This document shows, one piece after another, positions 55,966 through 64,000 of a DNA stretch of 64,000 bases. How positions within the stretch are numbered: the first letter of the stretch is position 1; each line of letters begins with the position of its first letter. The notes under the pieces are model-generated. The model was given only the letters and a program-made list of their open reading frames with translations. It did no database searches and was not told the DNA's origin. Origin of the DNA: Fulvivirga imtechensis AK7 (lineage in GTDB: Bacteria; Bacteroidota; Bacteroidia; Cytophagales; Cyclobacteriaceae); the NCBI RefSeq assembly GCF_000331535.1, contig NZ_AMZN01000070.1, positions 1 through 64,000 on the forward strand, given 5' to 3'. The position numbers and the translations under genes are program-made.

Positions 55966-58900
55966 TCAATGGTCTTCCTCACAACTACACCCCACCTTCA
56001 TAAGGCTTTCCCCGTTTTCATGCCAGTTAAATGACTGGTTGTAACGATTATTTTCCCAATAAAATTTACTTCTTTTCTCCTCTCTGTTGCCAATCTCGTT
56101 CATTGTGTTGGCATCATACAATCTTCCATTAACCATAATATACACCAGGGAATTGGTATTTTGAATATCCACCAAAGGATCTTTTTCCAACACGATCAGG
56201 TCTGCGAGTTTTCCTGCTTTCAAAGAACCAATCTGCTCATCCATGCCCAGGTAGTTCGCACCATTTAAAGTGGCCGCTCTCAAAGCTTCCATATTGCTCA
56301 TGCCACCCTGCTGCAACATCCACAACTCCCAGTGGGCACCAAGCCCCTGCAACTGTCCGTGTGCTCCGAGGTTCACTTTTACACCTTCGTCTGCCAACGC
56401 CTTACACACCTCTGACACCAATATGTGTCCATTTTCATACTCCGCATCAGGCGCCATAGTTCTATGTCTGGACCTCGAATCGATAACACCTCTCGGATAG
56501 AACTTCAGAAGCTTTTCATCTTCCCATACATTCGTTTTCTGGTACCAGTAATACTCTCCGTTCAACCCGCCATAGTTTACGATCAGTGTAGGTGTATAGC
56601 CTGTTTTGCTGTTGCTCCATAGCTCTTTCACATCTTTATAAACTGGTGCGACCGGAATGTTGTGTTCGATCCCCGTATGCCCGTCCATGATCATGGTCAT
56701 GTTATGATAAAAAGTAGATCCACCCTCAGGCACCACGAGCATGTTCAGCTCTCTGGCAGCCTGAATGATCTGCTGTCGCTGGTCCCTGCGGGGTTGATTA
56801 TAGCTTTTCACAGAGAATGCACCAAAGGCCTTCGTCCTGCGCAAAGCAGAGCGTGCATCATCCAAACTGTTGACCGTAGCTTTAAAATCCCCATCAGCTC
56901 CATACAGGATAATACCTGTGGAGTACAGCCTTGGCCCATTCATTTTCCCGGATTTTATCAGTTCGGAAAGCCCAAAAACTGTTTCTGTATTTGCAGAAGG
57001 GTCATGAGCTGTGGTAACCCCATAGGCCAGATTGGCATACAACGGCCAGTGCTTCTGTGGAGTAATTCCATAGCCAAATGCACTCACATGGGCATGAACA
57101 TCGATTAGTCCGGGCATAATCACTTTGCCAGAAACATCATATACTTTGGCATTCGATGGAATTTGTACCTCACCTGCCGACCCTATGGCCTCGATGGTAT
57201 TATTTCTAATAACAATGGTTCCGTTTTCAACCACCTCGTCACCCTCCATGGTAATGATCTTTGCTCCTGTAAAAGCAATGACTCCTTCCGGCTTATAGGT
57301 TTCGGCTACCAAACCCATTTTTAAGCCCACGGTATCCACCAGAGGAATACTGTCAGGAGAACCTGCCAGAAAGGTAAATCGCTGATTGATGTCATTGGTA
57401 AAGTACTCATCACCCAGGGTCCAGTGTATCTTTTTACTGTCGGCAGACCAATGTAGATTAATACCTGCATCTCTGGTTATCGCTGCTACAGGGAATGCTT
57501 TGGTGTTGGCATCCAGGTCTACTTCTTTGCCTGTAGCCGGTAGCGGAGCTATGTATGCCTTATGCAGGTGGATAAACGCCACCCATTTATTATCCGGGCT
57601 AGGTACAAGGCGATTAGCATACTTTGATTTCAGGTGTGTCTGCTCATCATTACCGGCAAGATTCACACTCTTCAGGTTCTTGGTAAGACTTCCGAAGAAG
57701 TAGCCTCCTGTCTGGTAAAAAATACGCGATCCATCCACATTAAAATGTGGATATTCACCATCCTCGACAACAAACTTCGAAGTTCCTCCTGATGAGGATA
57801 CGCGATAAATGCCTGGTTTTTTATCAAATGTACCTCCCAAAATATTGTTGCCGGATTCTTTCACAAAAACTATCTCCTTACCGTCAGGTGAAAATGATGG
57901 GCTCCTGTAGATCCCTTTTTCATCTGTTACTTTAACGGGTTCCGATTTTCTACCCTTCAGGTTCAGTTTCCAAACTGCTCCCATGTTTTCATCGTTCCAG
58001 GTAACATATGCAAGTTCGCTACCATCCGGTGAAAAGGCAGGCTCAAATTCAAAGTCATCAGATGTCGTCAATCGCTGTGGCTTACCGTCAGGCAAGGTCT
58101 TCTTCCAAAGCGAGCCCAGAGCATGAAATATCACCGTTTTACTATCAGGAGAAGTAGTGGCCTGGCGAATCACCTTAACAGTGAAATTATCCGGAGCCAC
58201 TTCATTTTTAAATTTTAGTGTTTCCGCTATTTTGAGGTTTGCATTAACTGTAAACCGGATTTCCTTTGTTTGGAGTGTTTTGACGTTGATCTTATTGATC
58301 TTTCCGGCAGACCAGAAATAAATAAATTGGTTATCCGGGCTCCAGTTGAAGTTGGGGTAAACACCAAATATAGCCCATGCCTCCTGCTGGTCCTTGTTCA
58401 GTTGGTCGTACAGCGGCCATTCCTCTCCGGTTTTCAGGTCATGTATGAACAGCACCGATCTTTCTCTTACCCGTTTAACAAATGCCAGCATAGATCCATC
58501 TCTGGACACTTGCGGTCTGGCTGCTCCACCAGGTCCTCCGGTAACAGTCTTGGTTTTCCCGTCTGAAAAATCATATCTCTTTATGGCATATATCTGGCTG
58601 TTAGGATCTTTATTATATTGAAAAAAACCTCCGGGATACATATCCTCACTGTAGTAAAGGTACTTACCATCCATTGACACCGATGGTTCGTTTACATCCT
58701 GTTGGTCATTCCTTCTTTCAGTAAGCTGCAGACCAACACCACCGGTGACATGGTACATCCACATTTCACCGGCACCAAGTGATCGTTGGGAAGTAAAATG
58801 CTTTCTGGCTATCAGGTATTGCCCGTCAGCAGACCATACAGCATTATTCAGAAGTCTGAAATCCTCTTTAGTCACCTGCCTGGCATTACCTCCATCACGA

Positions 58901-59250
58901 TCCATCACCCAAATATTATCACCGCCACCTGCATCGCTGGTAAAGGATATCTGACTTCCATCCGGGCTAAAGCGCGGTTGTATTTCGAATGGCACACCCG
59001 ATCTCAGCACTTTGGCTTCACCACCTTCCACGGGCAGAATATAGATGTCACCCATAAGATCAAATACGATCTCTTTGCCATCGGGACTAACATCGAGGTT
59101 CATCCATGTGCCTTCTGTGGTTGTAAAATTGATTTCTTTATAATTCCAATCCCCCTGCGGATCAGAAACTTTCCATTTATCATCCTTTTGCGCATAAGAC
59201 AGCGAAGCCACCAACCAAAGGATCAGCATGCTTAAACAGTATTTTTTCAT
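55966..59250 (-). CDS. Large secreted protein: PD40 propeller with C-terminal amidohydrolase
   Basis: A 1094-residue exported enzyme. Signal peptide MKKYCLSMLILWLVASLSYAQ, then PD40/TolB-like blades up to about residue 580 (SPDGKEIVFDLMGDIYILP, SPDGSQISFTSDAGGGDN, SPDGSELAYVTWND, FSPDGKEIVFVKES), then an imidazolonepropionase/amidohydrolase domain: KVIMPGLIDVHAHVSAFGYG (about 715, HxH metal site), DGHTGIEHNIP, GAHGQLQGLGAHWELWML, and LRAATLNGANYLGMDEQIGSLKAGKLADLIVLEKDP. It ends near CSCEEDH, a Cys-rich tail. The substrate is unknown; the domain hydrolyses C-N bonds. The start is the ATG at 59250, before the signal peptide. Confidence 0.9.
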   Translation of the reverse strand: MKKYCLSMLILWLVASLSYAQKDDKWKVSDPQGDWNYKEINFTTTEGTWMNLDVSPDGKEIVFDLMGDIYILPVEGGEAKVLRSGVPFEIQPRFSPDGSQISFTSDAGGGDNIWVMDRDGGNARQVTKEDFRLLNNAVWSADGQYLIARKHFTSQRSLGAGEMWMYHVTGGVGLQLTERRNDQQDVNEPSVSMDGKYLYYSEDMYPGGFFQYNKDPNSQIYAIKRYDFSDGKTKTVTGGPGGAARPQVSRDGSMLAFVKRVRERSVLFIHDLKTGEEWPLYDQLNKDQQEAWAIFGVYPNFNWSPDNQFIYFWSAGKINKINVKTLQTKEIRFTVNANLKIAETLKFKNEVAPDNFTVKVIRQATTSPDSKTVIFHALGSLWKKTLPDGKPQRLTTSDDFEFEPAFSPDGSELAYVTWNDENMGAVWKLNLKGRKSEPVKVTDEKGIYRSPSFSPDGKEIVFVKESGNNILGGTFDKKPGIYRVSSSGGTSKFVVEDGEYPHFNVDGSRIFYQTGGYFFGSLTKNLKSVNLAGNDEQTHLKSKYANRLVPSPDNKWVAFIHLHKAYIAPLPATGKEVDLDANTKAFPVAAITRDAGINLHWSADSKKIHWTLGDEYFTNDINQRFTFLAGSPDSIPLVDTVGLKMGLVAETYKPEGVIAFTGAKIITMEGDEVVENGTIVIRNNTIEAIGSAGEVQIPSNAKVYDVSGKVIMPGLIDVHAHVSAFGYGITPQKHWPLYANLAYGVTTAHDPSANTETVFGLSELIKSGKMNGPRLYSTGIILYGADGDFKATVNSLDDARSALRRTKAFGAFSVKSYNQPRRDQRQQIIQAARELNMLVVPEGGSTFYHNMTMIMDGHTGIEHNIPVAPVYKDVKELWSNSKTGYTPTLIVNYGGLNGEYYWYQKTNVWEDEKLLKFYPRGVIDSRSRHRTMAPDAEYENGHILVSEVCKALADEGVKVNLGAHGQLQGLGAHWELWMLQQGGMSNMEALRAATLNGANYLGMDEQIGSLKAGKLADLIVLEKDPLVDIQNTNSLVYIMVNGRLYDANTMNEIGNREEKRSKFYWENNRYNQSFNWHENGESLMKVGCSCEEDH

Positions 59251-59298
59251 CGTTTTTATTTTCAATTTAAATTTTTATTCTTTCCAACAAGGCGTTGA

Positions 59299-59799
59299 TC
59301 AGTCACATACAAGGTCTGGCGGCAGCACAGCGCCCAACTCCTCAGCTTTTTCCCAATCCTTCAGCGCCTCCGCGCTTTTACCCATAATACACTTAACGCT
59401 ACCCCTGTTAAACCAAGCCTCCACATAACCAGGCTTCAGTTTGATAGCTTCATCAAAAGCAGCCACAGCATTCTCCATTTTGCTTAACATGAAGTAAGCA
59501 TACCCCTTCTCGAAATAAGCTTCAGCATATGCAGGATCCAGCGACAGGGCTTTGTTGTAGTCTTCAATGGCCTCTTCATTTCTCTGAATTTGAGACTTAC
59601 ACACACCCATTAAATAAAATATTTCTGCGTTCTCCTTATCCAAAGCAGCAGCTCTCTCAAAGTAATCAATCGCCTCTTCATACTCACCCAGCTCGTAATT
59701 TTTGTACCCAATATCAACCAACTGCTCTGCTTCCTGCGCAGAAGCTGCCACGGGCATGAAAAATAAAATTAGTAGTCGCACTATTCTCATGATCACCAA
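59299..59799 (-). CDS. Tetratricopeptide repeat protein
   Basis: A 166-residue exported protein with signal peptide (MVIMRIVRLLILFFMPVAASAQ). It has three or four TPR units: EQLVDIGYKNYELGEYEEAIDYFERAAAL, ENAEIFYLMGVCKSQIQRNEEAIEDYNKALSLDP, AYAEAYFEKGYAYFMLSKMENAVAAFDEAIKLKP, and GYVEAWFNRGSVKCIMGKSAEALKDWEKAEEL. Probably a periplasmic scaffold. It lies 48 bp upstream of the amidohydrolase gene and may be co-transcribed with it. Confidence 0.88.
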   Translation of the reverse strand: MVIMRIVRLLILFFMPVAASAQEAEQLVDIGYKNYELGEYEEAIDYFERAAALDKENAEIFYLMGVCKSQIQRNEEAIEDYNKALSLDPAYAEAYFEKGYAYFMLSKMENAVAAFDEAIKLKPGYVEAWFNRGSVKCIMGKSAEALKDWEKAEELGAVLPPDLVCD

Positions 59800-59900
59800 A
59801 TTAACTAATTCACGGTTGTTTTACAGCCATAAAAAATATGTTTTACATCAACGGTGACCTTTTAAATTTTCTACGTCTTGATAAAAAAATAAATTTTTAC

Positions 59901-59932
59901 TTGCTATTGATTAAAAATGTTATCTACCTTTG
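59901..59932 (+). promoter_or_regulatory. Promoter of the arg operon (TTG and TACCTTTG)
   Basis: TTG at 59901-59903 and TACCTTTG at 59925-59932 are spaced by 21 bp, which fits the Bacteroidota sigma factor consensus (TTTG, 19-21 bp, TAnnTTTG). Transcription should start near 59938-59942, which is right at the ATG of the leader peptide. Confidence 0.7.
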
Positions 59933-59941
59933 AACCGACAA

Positions 59942-60049
59942 ATGAAAAATTCTGCCACATATACACCAGCATTTAGCGCAGCCCCTGCGGCCGCAGCGTG
60001 TGCCCCCGTGGCCAGGATTAGGGCATTCAGGCCCCTAGCGGGTATATAG
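59942..60049 (+). CDS. Putative arginine-responsive leader peptide
   Basis: A 35-residue open frame, MKNSATYTPAFSAAPAAAAC then VARIRAFRPLAGI, beginning about 10 nt after the -7 box. It contains three Arg codons, all AGG, close together in RIRAFR, ahead of arginine-synthesis genes. Strong GC-rich structure is present: the 12-bp palindrome CTGCGGCCGCAG and a hairpin TAGGGC-attcag-GCCC(C)TA, followed after the stop by AGTTTTTTA (60048-60056), like a terminator U-run. This layout fits attenuation of the GNAT-argG-argC-proC operon by ribosome pausing at Arg codons, but the alternative antiterminator pairing has not been worked out. The translated Ala-rich part could also be a coincidence. Confidence 0.55.
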   Translation: MKNSATYTPAFSAAPAAAACAPVARIRAFRPLAGI

Positions 60050-60149
60050 TTTTTTAGCGGTGGTACGTCCACTGCATCCTCCAATCAAATATTTTCTTAA
60101 CCAAATCCAAAAAAGCCGAAAGGCTAAACCTTAAAAACTATTTCCTGCA

Positions 60150-60860
60150 ATGTCGGAAATTACTCAATTAACTATCGCTGGTGAAGCTCATTTACACTTT
60201 GCCGAAGAAATATGCACCATGATGGAGCAAGCCGCCCAGCAGCGCGGCACCGGAATTGCTAAGCGCTCTCCTTTGTACGTGAGCGCAAAGATGCTGGAGG
60301 GAAAAGCAGTAATTGCTATTTCCAATGGTAGGCCGGTGGGCTTTTGCTATATCGAAACATGGGGACATGGCATGTATGTTGCCAATTCAGGGCTGATCGT
60401 ACATCCTGACTTCCGCAACACCGGACTGGCCAGGAGAATCAAAGAAGAGATCTTCAAACTCTCCAGGAAGACATTTCCTGAAGCTAAAATATTTGGTATC
60501 ACTACCAGTCTGGCGGTGATGAAGATCAACTCAGACCTGGGTTATAAGCCTGTTACTTTCTCGGAGCTGACTACCGATGAAGATTTCTGGAAGGGCTGCC
60601 AAAGCTGTCGCAACTATGATATTCTTACTCGTACCGATCGCTCGCATTGCCTCTGCACGGGTATGCTTTATGACCCTGACAAAAAACCTAAAGTAGAAGC
60701 TCAAAAACCTTCAAAAGAGGAGCGTTGGGAGCGATTTAAACGCTTTATGAAATTTGAAGGCTTCAAAGAGGGGGCAGATCGCTTACGTCAAAAAATAAAA
60801 AATAAATCTAATAACCTTAAAAGCAACAAATCATCATGGCTAAAAATACCGTTGTTCTAG
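60150..60860 (+). CDS. GNAT-family N-acetyltransferase, first gene of the arg operon
   Basis: A 236-residue GNAT enzyme. The acetyl-CoA site is in VANSGLIVHPDFRNTGLARRIKEEIF (about 79-103, Q/RxxGxG/A-like NTGLARR). Downstream is a Cys cluster WKGCQSC and HCLCTG (about 148-174) that may bind zinc, then a basic C-terminal tail. It heads the operon and overlaps argG by 25 bp, so it probably makes the N-acylated glutamate for arginine synthesis in place of a classical argA; that role is inferred from position. Confidence 0.8.
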   Translation: MSEITQLTIAGEAHLHFAEEICTMMEQAAQQRGTGIAKRSPLYVSAKMLEGKAVIAISNGRPVGFCYIETWGHGMYVANSGLIVHPDFRNTGLARRIKEEIFKLSRKTFPEAKIFGITTSLAVMKINSDLGYKPVTFSELTTDEDFWKGCQSCRNYDILTRTDRSHCLCTGMLYDPDKKPKVEAQKPSKEERWERFKRFMKFEGFKEGADRLRQKIKNKSNNLKSNKSSWLKIPLF

Positions 60861-62062
60861 CTTTTAGCGGGGGCCTGGATACCTCGTACTGTGTAAAATA
60901 CCTCAAGCACGACCTCAACCTCGAAGTGCATTCTGTGCTGGTGAATACCGGTGGGTTTACAAAAAAAGAACTGCAGGCTATTGAAGAGCATGCTATGAAC
61001 CTTGGAGTAGCACACCATGAGACGGTAGACGTAGTGGATGAATTCTATAACAAGGCCGTAAAATACCTGATTTTCGGAAACGTATTGAAAAACAATACAT
61101 ACCCCCTGTCAGTAAGTGCCGAGCGTGTATTTCAGGCCATAGCCATTGCCGAATATGCAAAAAAGACAGGTGCACAATACATTGCTCACGGAAGCACAGG
61201 AGCAGGCAACGACCAGGTACGATTTGACCTTGTGTTTAACATTCTTACTCCTGAATGCCAGGTTATAACACCTATTCGTGACCAGCAGCTTTCACGGCAG
61301 GCGGAGATCGATTATCTGAAGGCTCATGACGTGGAAATGAACTGGGAAAAAGCGAGATACTCCATCAATAAAGGGTTGTGGGGCACCAGTGTAGGAGGAG
61401 CCGAAACACTCACATCGCATCAACCACTGCCTGAAAGCGCGTACCCCAGTCAGTTGGTGAAAAAGGATATATCTACGATCACGCTGGGTTTTGAAAAGGG
61501 AGAGATCACGAGTATCGATGGTCAGGAAATGGAACCAGTTGAAGCAATAGTAATCCTCCACGAACTCGCCAGCCAGTATGCAATTGGACGAGACATCCAC
61601 GTGGGTGATACCATTATTGGAATCAAAGGGCGCGTAGGCTTTGAAGCAGCAGCGCCCCTGATCCTGATCAAAGCGCATCACTTGCTGGAAAAGCATGTAC
61701 TCACCAAATGGCAGCAGCATTGGAAACAGCAGTTAGCCGATTGGTACGGGATGATGATGCATGAAGGACAGTACCTCGATCCCGTGATGAGGAATATTGA
61801 AAAGTTCCTCGAGGATACACAGGGCAATGTCTCCGGTAAAGTGCATGTTACGCTTGCTCCGTATCAGTTTCACTTAACAGGGGTTGAATCAGAGCATGAC
61901 CTGATGAACTCAAAGTTTGGCCACTATGGCGAGATGAACAGTGGTTGGACCGGTGAAGATGTAAAAGGATTCACCAAAATACTGGCCAACCAGACGAAGA
62001 TCTGGCATGCGGTGAATGAAGGGAGCCGGAACGAGGAGCCGGTTTTAAAGGGCAGTACGTAG
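60836..62062 (+). CDS. argG: Argininosuccinate synthase
   Basis: A 408-residue enzyme that joins citrulline and aspartate using ATP. Seen: VVLAFSGGLDTSYCVKYL (P-loop, residues about 6-23), AHGSTGAGNDQVRFDL (about 117-132), and NKGLWGTSVGG (about 179-189). It starts inside the GNAT gene's 3' end (60836). It is followed by a perfect 12-bp hairpin at 62084. Confidence 0.95.
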   Translation: MAKNTVVLAFSGGLDTSYCVKYLKHDLNLEVHSVLVNTGGFTKKELQAIEEHAMNLGVAHHETVDVVDEFYNKAVKYLIFGNVLKNNTYPLSVSAERVFQAIAIAEYAKKTGAQYIAHGSTGAGNDQVRFDLVFNILTPECQVITPIRDQQLSRQAEIDYLKAHDVEMNWEKARYSINKGLWGTSVGGAETLTSHQPLPESAYPSQLVKKDISTITLGFEKGEITSIDGQEMEPVEAIVILHELASQYAIGRDIHVGDTIIGIKGRVGFEAAAPLILIKAHHLLEKHVLTKWQQHWKQQLADWYGMMMHEGQYLDPVMRNIEKFLEDTQGNVSGKVHVTLAPYQFHLTGVESEHDLMNSKFGHYGEMNSGWTGEDVKGFTKILANQTKIWHAVNEGSRNEEPVLKGST

Positions 62063-62083
62063 AATGGCCTGTCTTGGTAGAGT

Positions 62084-62110
62084 GATCTGATGACTTTGAG
62101 TCATCAGATC
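62084..62110 (+). promoter_or_regulatory. Perfect 12-bp hairpin between argG and argC
   Basis: GATCTGATGACT (62084-62095), loop TTG, AGTCATCAGATC (62099-62110). No U-run follows, so it is more likely an mRNA processing or stability element than a terminator. It contains the apparent ATG of a spurious frame at 62090. Confidence 0.6.
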
Positions 62111-62173
62111 AATGATCAACAGATAACCGGACAGTATAACGAATTCGACAGTTTGAAAATAAACAACATTGAT

Positions 62174-62419
62174 ATGACCATAATAAGCAAACACTTGTCA
62201 GAGACGACAGATAAGCGTCCAAAAAACAAGAACGATAAGCGCTTTTCTACCGATTTATTTCGCGGCCCTGAGTTTACCGGGTCCGAAGAAGATCTGGTAC
62301 TGTTGCTGAAGCTTAGAGAAGCAGCAGAGGATAAGGACAGTCATCAGAAAAAACTTAAAAACCAAGTCATCCCGCCTGTCCCGAGCTCGTCTCGGGGAGG
62401 TAACGAGGGATCCTACTAA
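62174..62419 (+). CDS. Possible small protein, uncertain
   Basis: From ATG at 62174 a frame of 81 residues gives MTIISKHLSETTDKRPKNKN and FRGPEFTGSEEDLVLLLKLREAAEDKDSHQKK, charged and helix-prone, then runs into the intergenic repeat (VIPPVPSSSRGGNEGSY). The last part is repeat-derived, so at best the true protein ends earlier or was disrupted by the repeat. It might be nothing. Confidence 0.3.
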   Translation: MTIISKHLSETTDKRPKNKNDKRFSTDLFRGPEFTGSEEDLVLLLKLREAAEDKDSHQKKLKNQVIPPVPSSSRGGNEGSY

Positions 62420-62464
62420 GTTCTGAGGGTAATTCTTCGACCTTAGTTCCTTCGTCAGAATGAC
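62366..62464. repeat. Intergenic repeat bounded by GTCATCCC...GTCAGAATGAC
   Basis: Shares AACGAGGGATC and TTCCTTCGTCAGAATGAC with 33-118, and its ends are inverted (GTCAT / ATGAC). It also contains a short hairpin CCCGAG-ctcgt-CTCGGG. It is located between argG and argC. Confidence 0.6.
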
Positions 62465-62529
62465 AGTCAATTTTAGTTTTTTTAAGAGGCTGTGAGCTCA
62501 AATAATATAAACAGACAACAAACAAAAAA

Positions 62530-63504
62530 ATGATAAAAGCAGGAATCATAGGCGGTGCAGGTTATACAGCAGGTGAGCTATTGCGCATTCTGGTGCATCA
62601 CCCTGAGGTGAATGTGGCTTTTGTACAAAGCAGCAGCCAAAGTGGTAAACCTGTAAGCACTATACATGATGATCTGATTGCAGAAACTGACCTTGTCTTC
62701 CAAAAAGAACAGGGTGAAGCCGATGTCATTTTCCTCTGTCAGGGGCATGGCAAAGCCAGGACCTTTTTGCTGGAGAACACCGTGAGTGAAAACACTAAGA
62801 TCATTGACCTGAGCCAGGATTTCCGGCATCAGGCCAATGCCACCTTAGACAACAGACAATTTATCTATGGATTGCCCGAGCTAAACAAAAACAAGATCCA
62901 AAGTGCAGAGAACATTGCCAATCCAGGTTGTTTTGCTACTGCCATCCAACTGGCATTGCTACCACTGGCGCAGTCAGGATTATTGACCGATGAAGTTCAT
63001 GTCCATGCGGTTACCGGTTCCACAGGTGCAGGACAGGCTCCTGGCGAAACCACACATTTTAGCTGGAGAAACGACAATGTTTCCGTTTATAAAGCATTTG
63101 AACATCAGCATTTAAAAGAGATCACTGAGAGCATTACCACCTTGCAAAAAGGCTTCGATCAGGAGATCAATTTCATACCTATGCGAGGTAATTTCTCCAG
63201 AGGAATATTTGTGTCTGCTTATACAACATTTGAAGGAGATATTGAAAGGGCATATGAGTTATTCGGTGACTTTTATAGCGGAGCGGCCTTCACCAAAGTG
63301 ACGAAGACCCCGCTTCACCTGAAGCAGGTGGTGAACACCAACTATTGCTTTCTACACCTGGCAAAGCATGGTAGCAAGCTACTGATCACCAGCGCAATAG
63401 ACAATCTATTAAAAGGGGCTTCCGGCCAGGCCGTGCAGAATTTGAACCTGATGTTTGGCCTGAAAGAAAACCTGGGTTTACAACTTAAAGCAAACGCATT
63501 CTAA
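62530..63504 (+). CDS. argC: N-acetyl-gamma-glutamyl-phosphate reductase
   Basis: A 324-residue NADPH-dependent reductase of arginine (or acetyl/succinyl-ornithine) synthesis. It starts MIKAGIIGGAGYTAGELLRI (Rossmann GxGxxG). The catalytic Cys is in NIANPGCFATAIQLALLPL (about 134-152), and HVHAVTGSTGAGQAP and NFIPMRGNFSRGIFVSAY are conserved. It is followed 2 bp later by proC. Confidence 0.95.
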   Translation: MIKAGIIGGAGYTAGELLRILVHHPEVNVAFVQSSSQSGKPVSTIHDDLIAETDLVFQKEQGEADVIFLCQGHGKARTFLLENTVSENTKIIDLSQDFRHQANATLDNRQFIYGLPELNKNKIQSAENIANPGCFATAIQLALLPLAQSGLLTDEVHVHAVTGSTGAGQAPGETTHFSWRNDNVSVYKAFEHQHLKEITESITTLQKGFDQEINFIPMRGNFSRGIFVSAYTTFEGDIERAYELFGDFYSGAAFTKVTKTPLHLKQVVNTNYCFLHLAKHGSKLLITSAIDNLLKGASGQAVQNLNLMFGLKENLGLQLKANAF

Positions 63505-63506
63505 TA

Positions 63507-64000
63507 ATGAAGCAGCAAACCATAGCGATCATAGGAGCCGGCAATCTCGGTCTGGCGATCTACAATGGCCTCGACAAAGGAGGTCTGCTGGGAAGCAATA
63601 AACTGATCCTCACCCGCAGAGATATTACCGGTTTAAAGGATATCAATCACTCGGCAGTAACAGTTATCAGCGACAACGTCAAAGCCGTTTCGCAGGCAGA
63701 TATCATCATTTTTGCTGTTCAGCCCAAGCAATTAAAAAAGGTGCTTGAGGAAGTGCGGGAGGTTTTAAACCCGGAAAAACACACCCTGATCTCGGTGATC
63801 ACAGCGGTGACCATTACTGAGATAGCCGCATCGTTAAATGCTGACTTTCCGATCATCAGAGCCATGCCTAACACAGCCATTGCTGTATTGCAGTCGATGA
63901 CCTGCATGGCTTACAATGACAAAGGCAAGGAAAAAGTAAAAGCCGTACAGACCATTTTCAACTGTGTTGGAAAAACGCTGGTGATCCAGGAAGAGCTGAT
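63507..64000 (+). CDS. proC: Pyrroline-5-carboxylate reductase, N-terminal part
   Basis: Begins MKQQTIAIIGAGNLGLAIYN with the NAD(P) loop GAGNLG, then DIIIFAVQPKQLKKVLEEV, LISVITAVTITEIA and IRAMPNTAIAVLQSMTCMA, all typical of proline biosynthetic ProC. The frame runs to the window edge without a stop, giving about 164 residues of the usual 265-270. It is the fourth gene of the arg operon and shares its transcript. Confidence 0.92.
   Translation, partial: MKQQTIAIIGAGNLGLAIYNGLDKGGLLGSNKLILTRRDITGLKDINHSAVTVISDNVKAVSQADIIIFAVQPKQLKKVLEEVREVLNPEKHTLISVITAVTITEIAASLNADFPIIRAMPNTAIAVLQSMTCMAYNDKGKEKVKAVQTIFNCVGKTLVIQEEL

Noticed and set aside
62090-62173. Upstream ATG at 62090 for the small frame after argG
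   Set aside because: The ATG is part of a perfect 12-bp hairpin and the added residues lack any sign of coding.

Overview
The window looks like chromosomal DNA of a Cytophagales-type member of the Bacteroidota. Evidence: a gliding-motility-type (T9SS type B) C-terminal sorting domain, a single-chain hybrid two-component sensor with an AraC output, tandem ExbD genes beside a TolQ/ExbB gene, a fused E1 alpha/beta 2-oxoacid dehydrogenase, many lipoproteins with a Cys lipobox, MenB (menaquinone), and TAnnTTTG-like promoter elements. I cannot name the species.

Layout. 1-9200: a frameshifted DUF4143-type ATPase relic, an NtrC-like response regulator without a DNA-binding domain, a 43-residue lipoprotein, a LuxE-type acyl-protein synthetase, a lipoprotein, a fused E1 dehydrogenase, alanine dehydrogenase and an HsdR-N-like protein. 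9200-16430: a 104-nt stem-loop element, AMP nucleosidase, an SLC13 permease split by a one-base shift, an MFS transporter, a TolQ/ExbB-ExbD-ExbD energiser operon, and tRNA-Ser(GGA) with two 165-bp tandem repeats that each carry the tRNA acceptor end. 16430-23380 (minus strand): asparaginase, TatD, then a tightly packed envelope-glycan operon (flippase-like membrane protein, two GT2s, polysaccharide deacetylase) that also contains a SpoIIE-type phosphatase. 23395-32130: ruvC, then AT-rich surface-polysaccharide genes (methyltransferase, LamG/T9SS protein, two GT4s, Wzx-like flippase, DegT aminotransferase). 32300-38150: lanthipeptide-like precursors, one of them decayed, around a large hybrid sensor kinase. 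38288-50750: a metalloprotease/propeller/barrel protein, a TetR regulator with paaABCD, small lipoproteins, a DUF433 antitoxin with a truncated toxin partner, menB and alkB. 50759-59800: secreted peptidases, a DUF4846 protein, a third intact lanthipeptide-like precursor, a giant PD40-amidohydrolase and a TPR protein. 59900-64000: an arginine/proline operon (leader peptide, GNAT, argG, argC, proC).

Most notable is a scattered family of short Cys/Ser/Thr-rich precursors sharing a K(V)xSF leader ending in GG or AG. It resembles the leader of the pinensin lanthipeptides of Bacteroidota. Three copies are intact and one is decayed, and no LanB, LanC or exporter gene is present in the window. A second point is a probable arginine-responsive leader peptide that starts about 10 nt after a well-formed promoter -7 box, ahead of the arg operon. 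Several genes carry frameshifts at short homopolymers or near-duplicated bases; these are either real decay or assembly errors.
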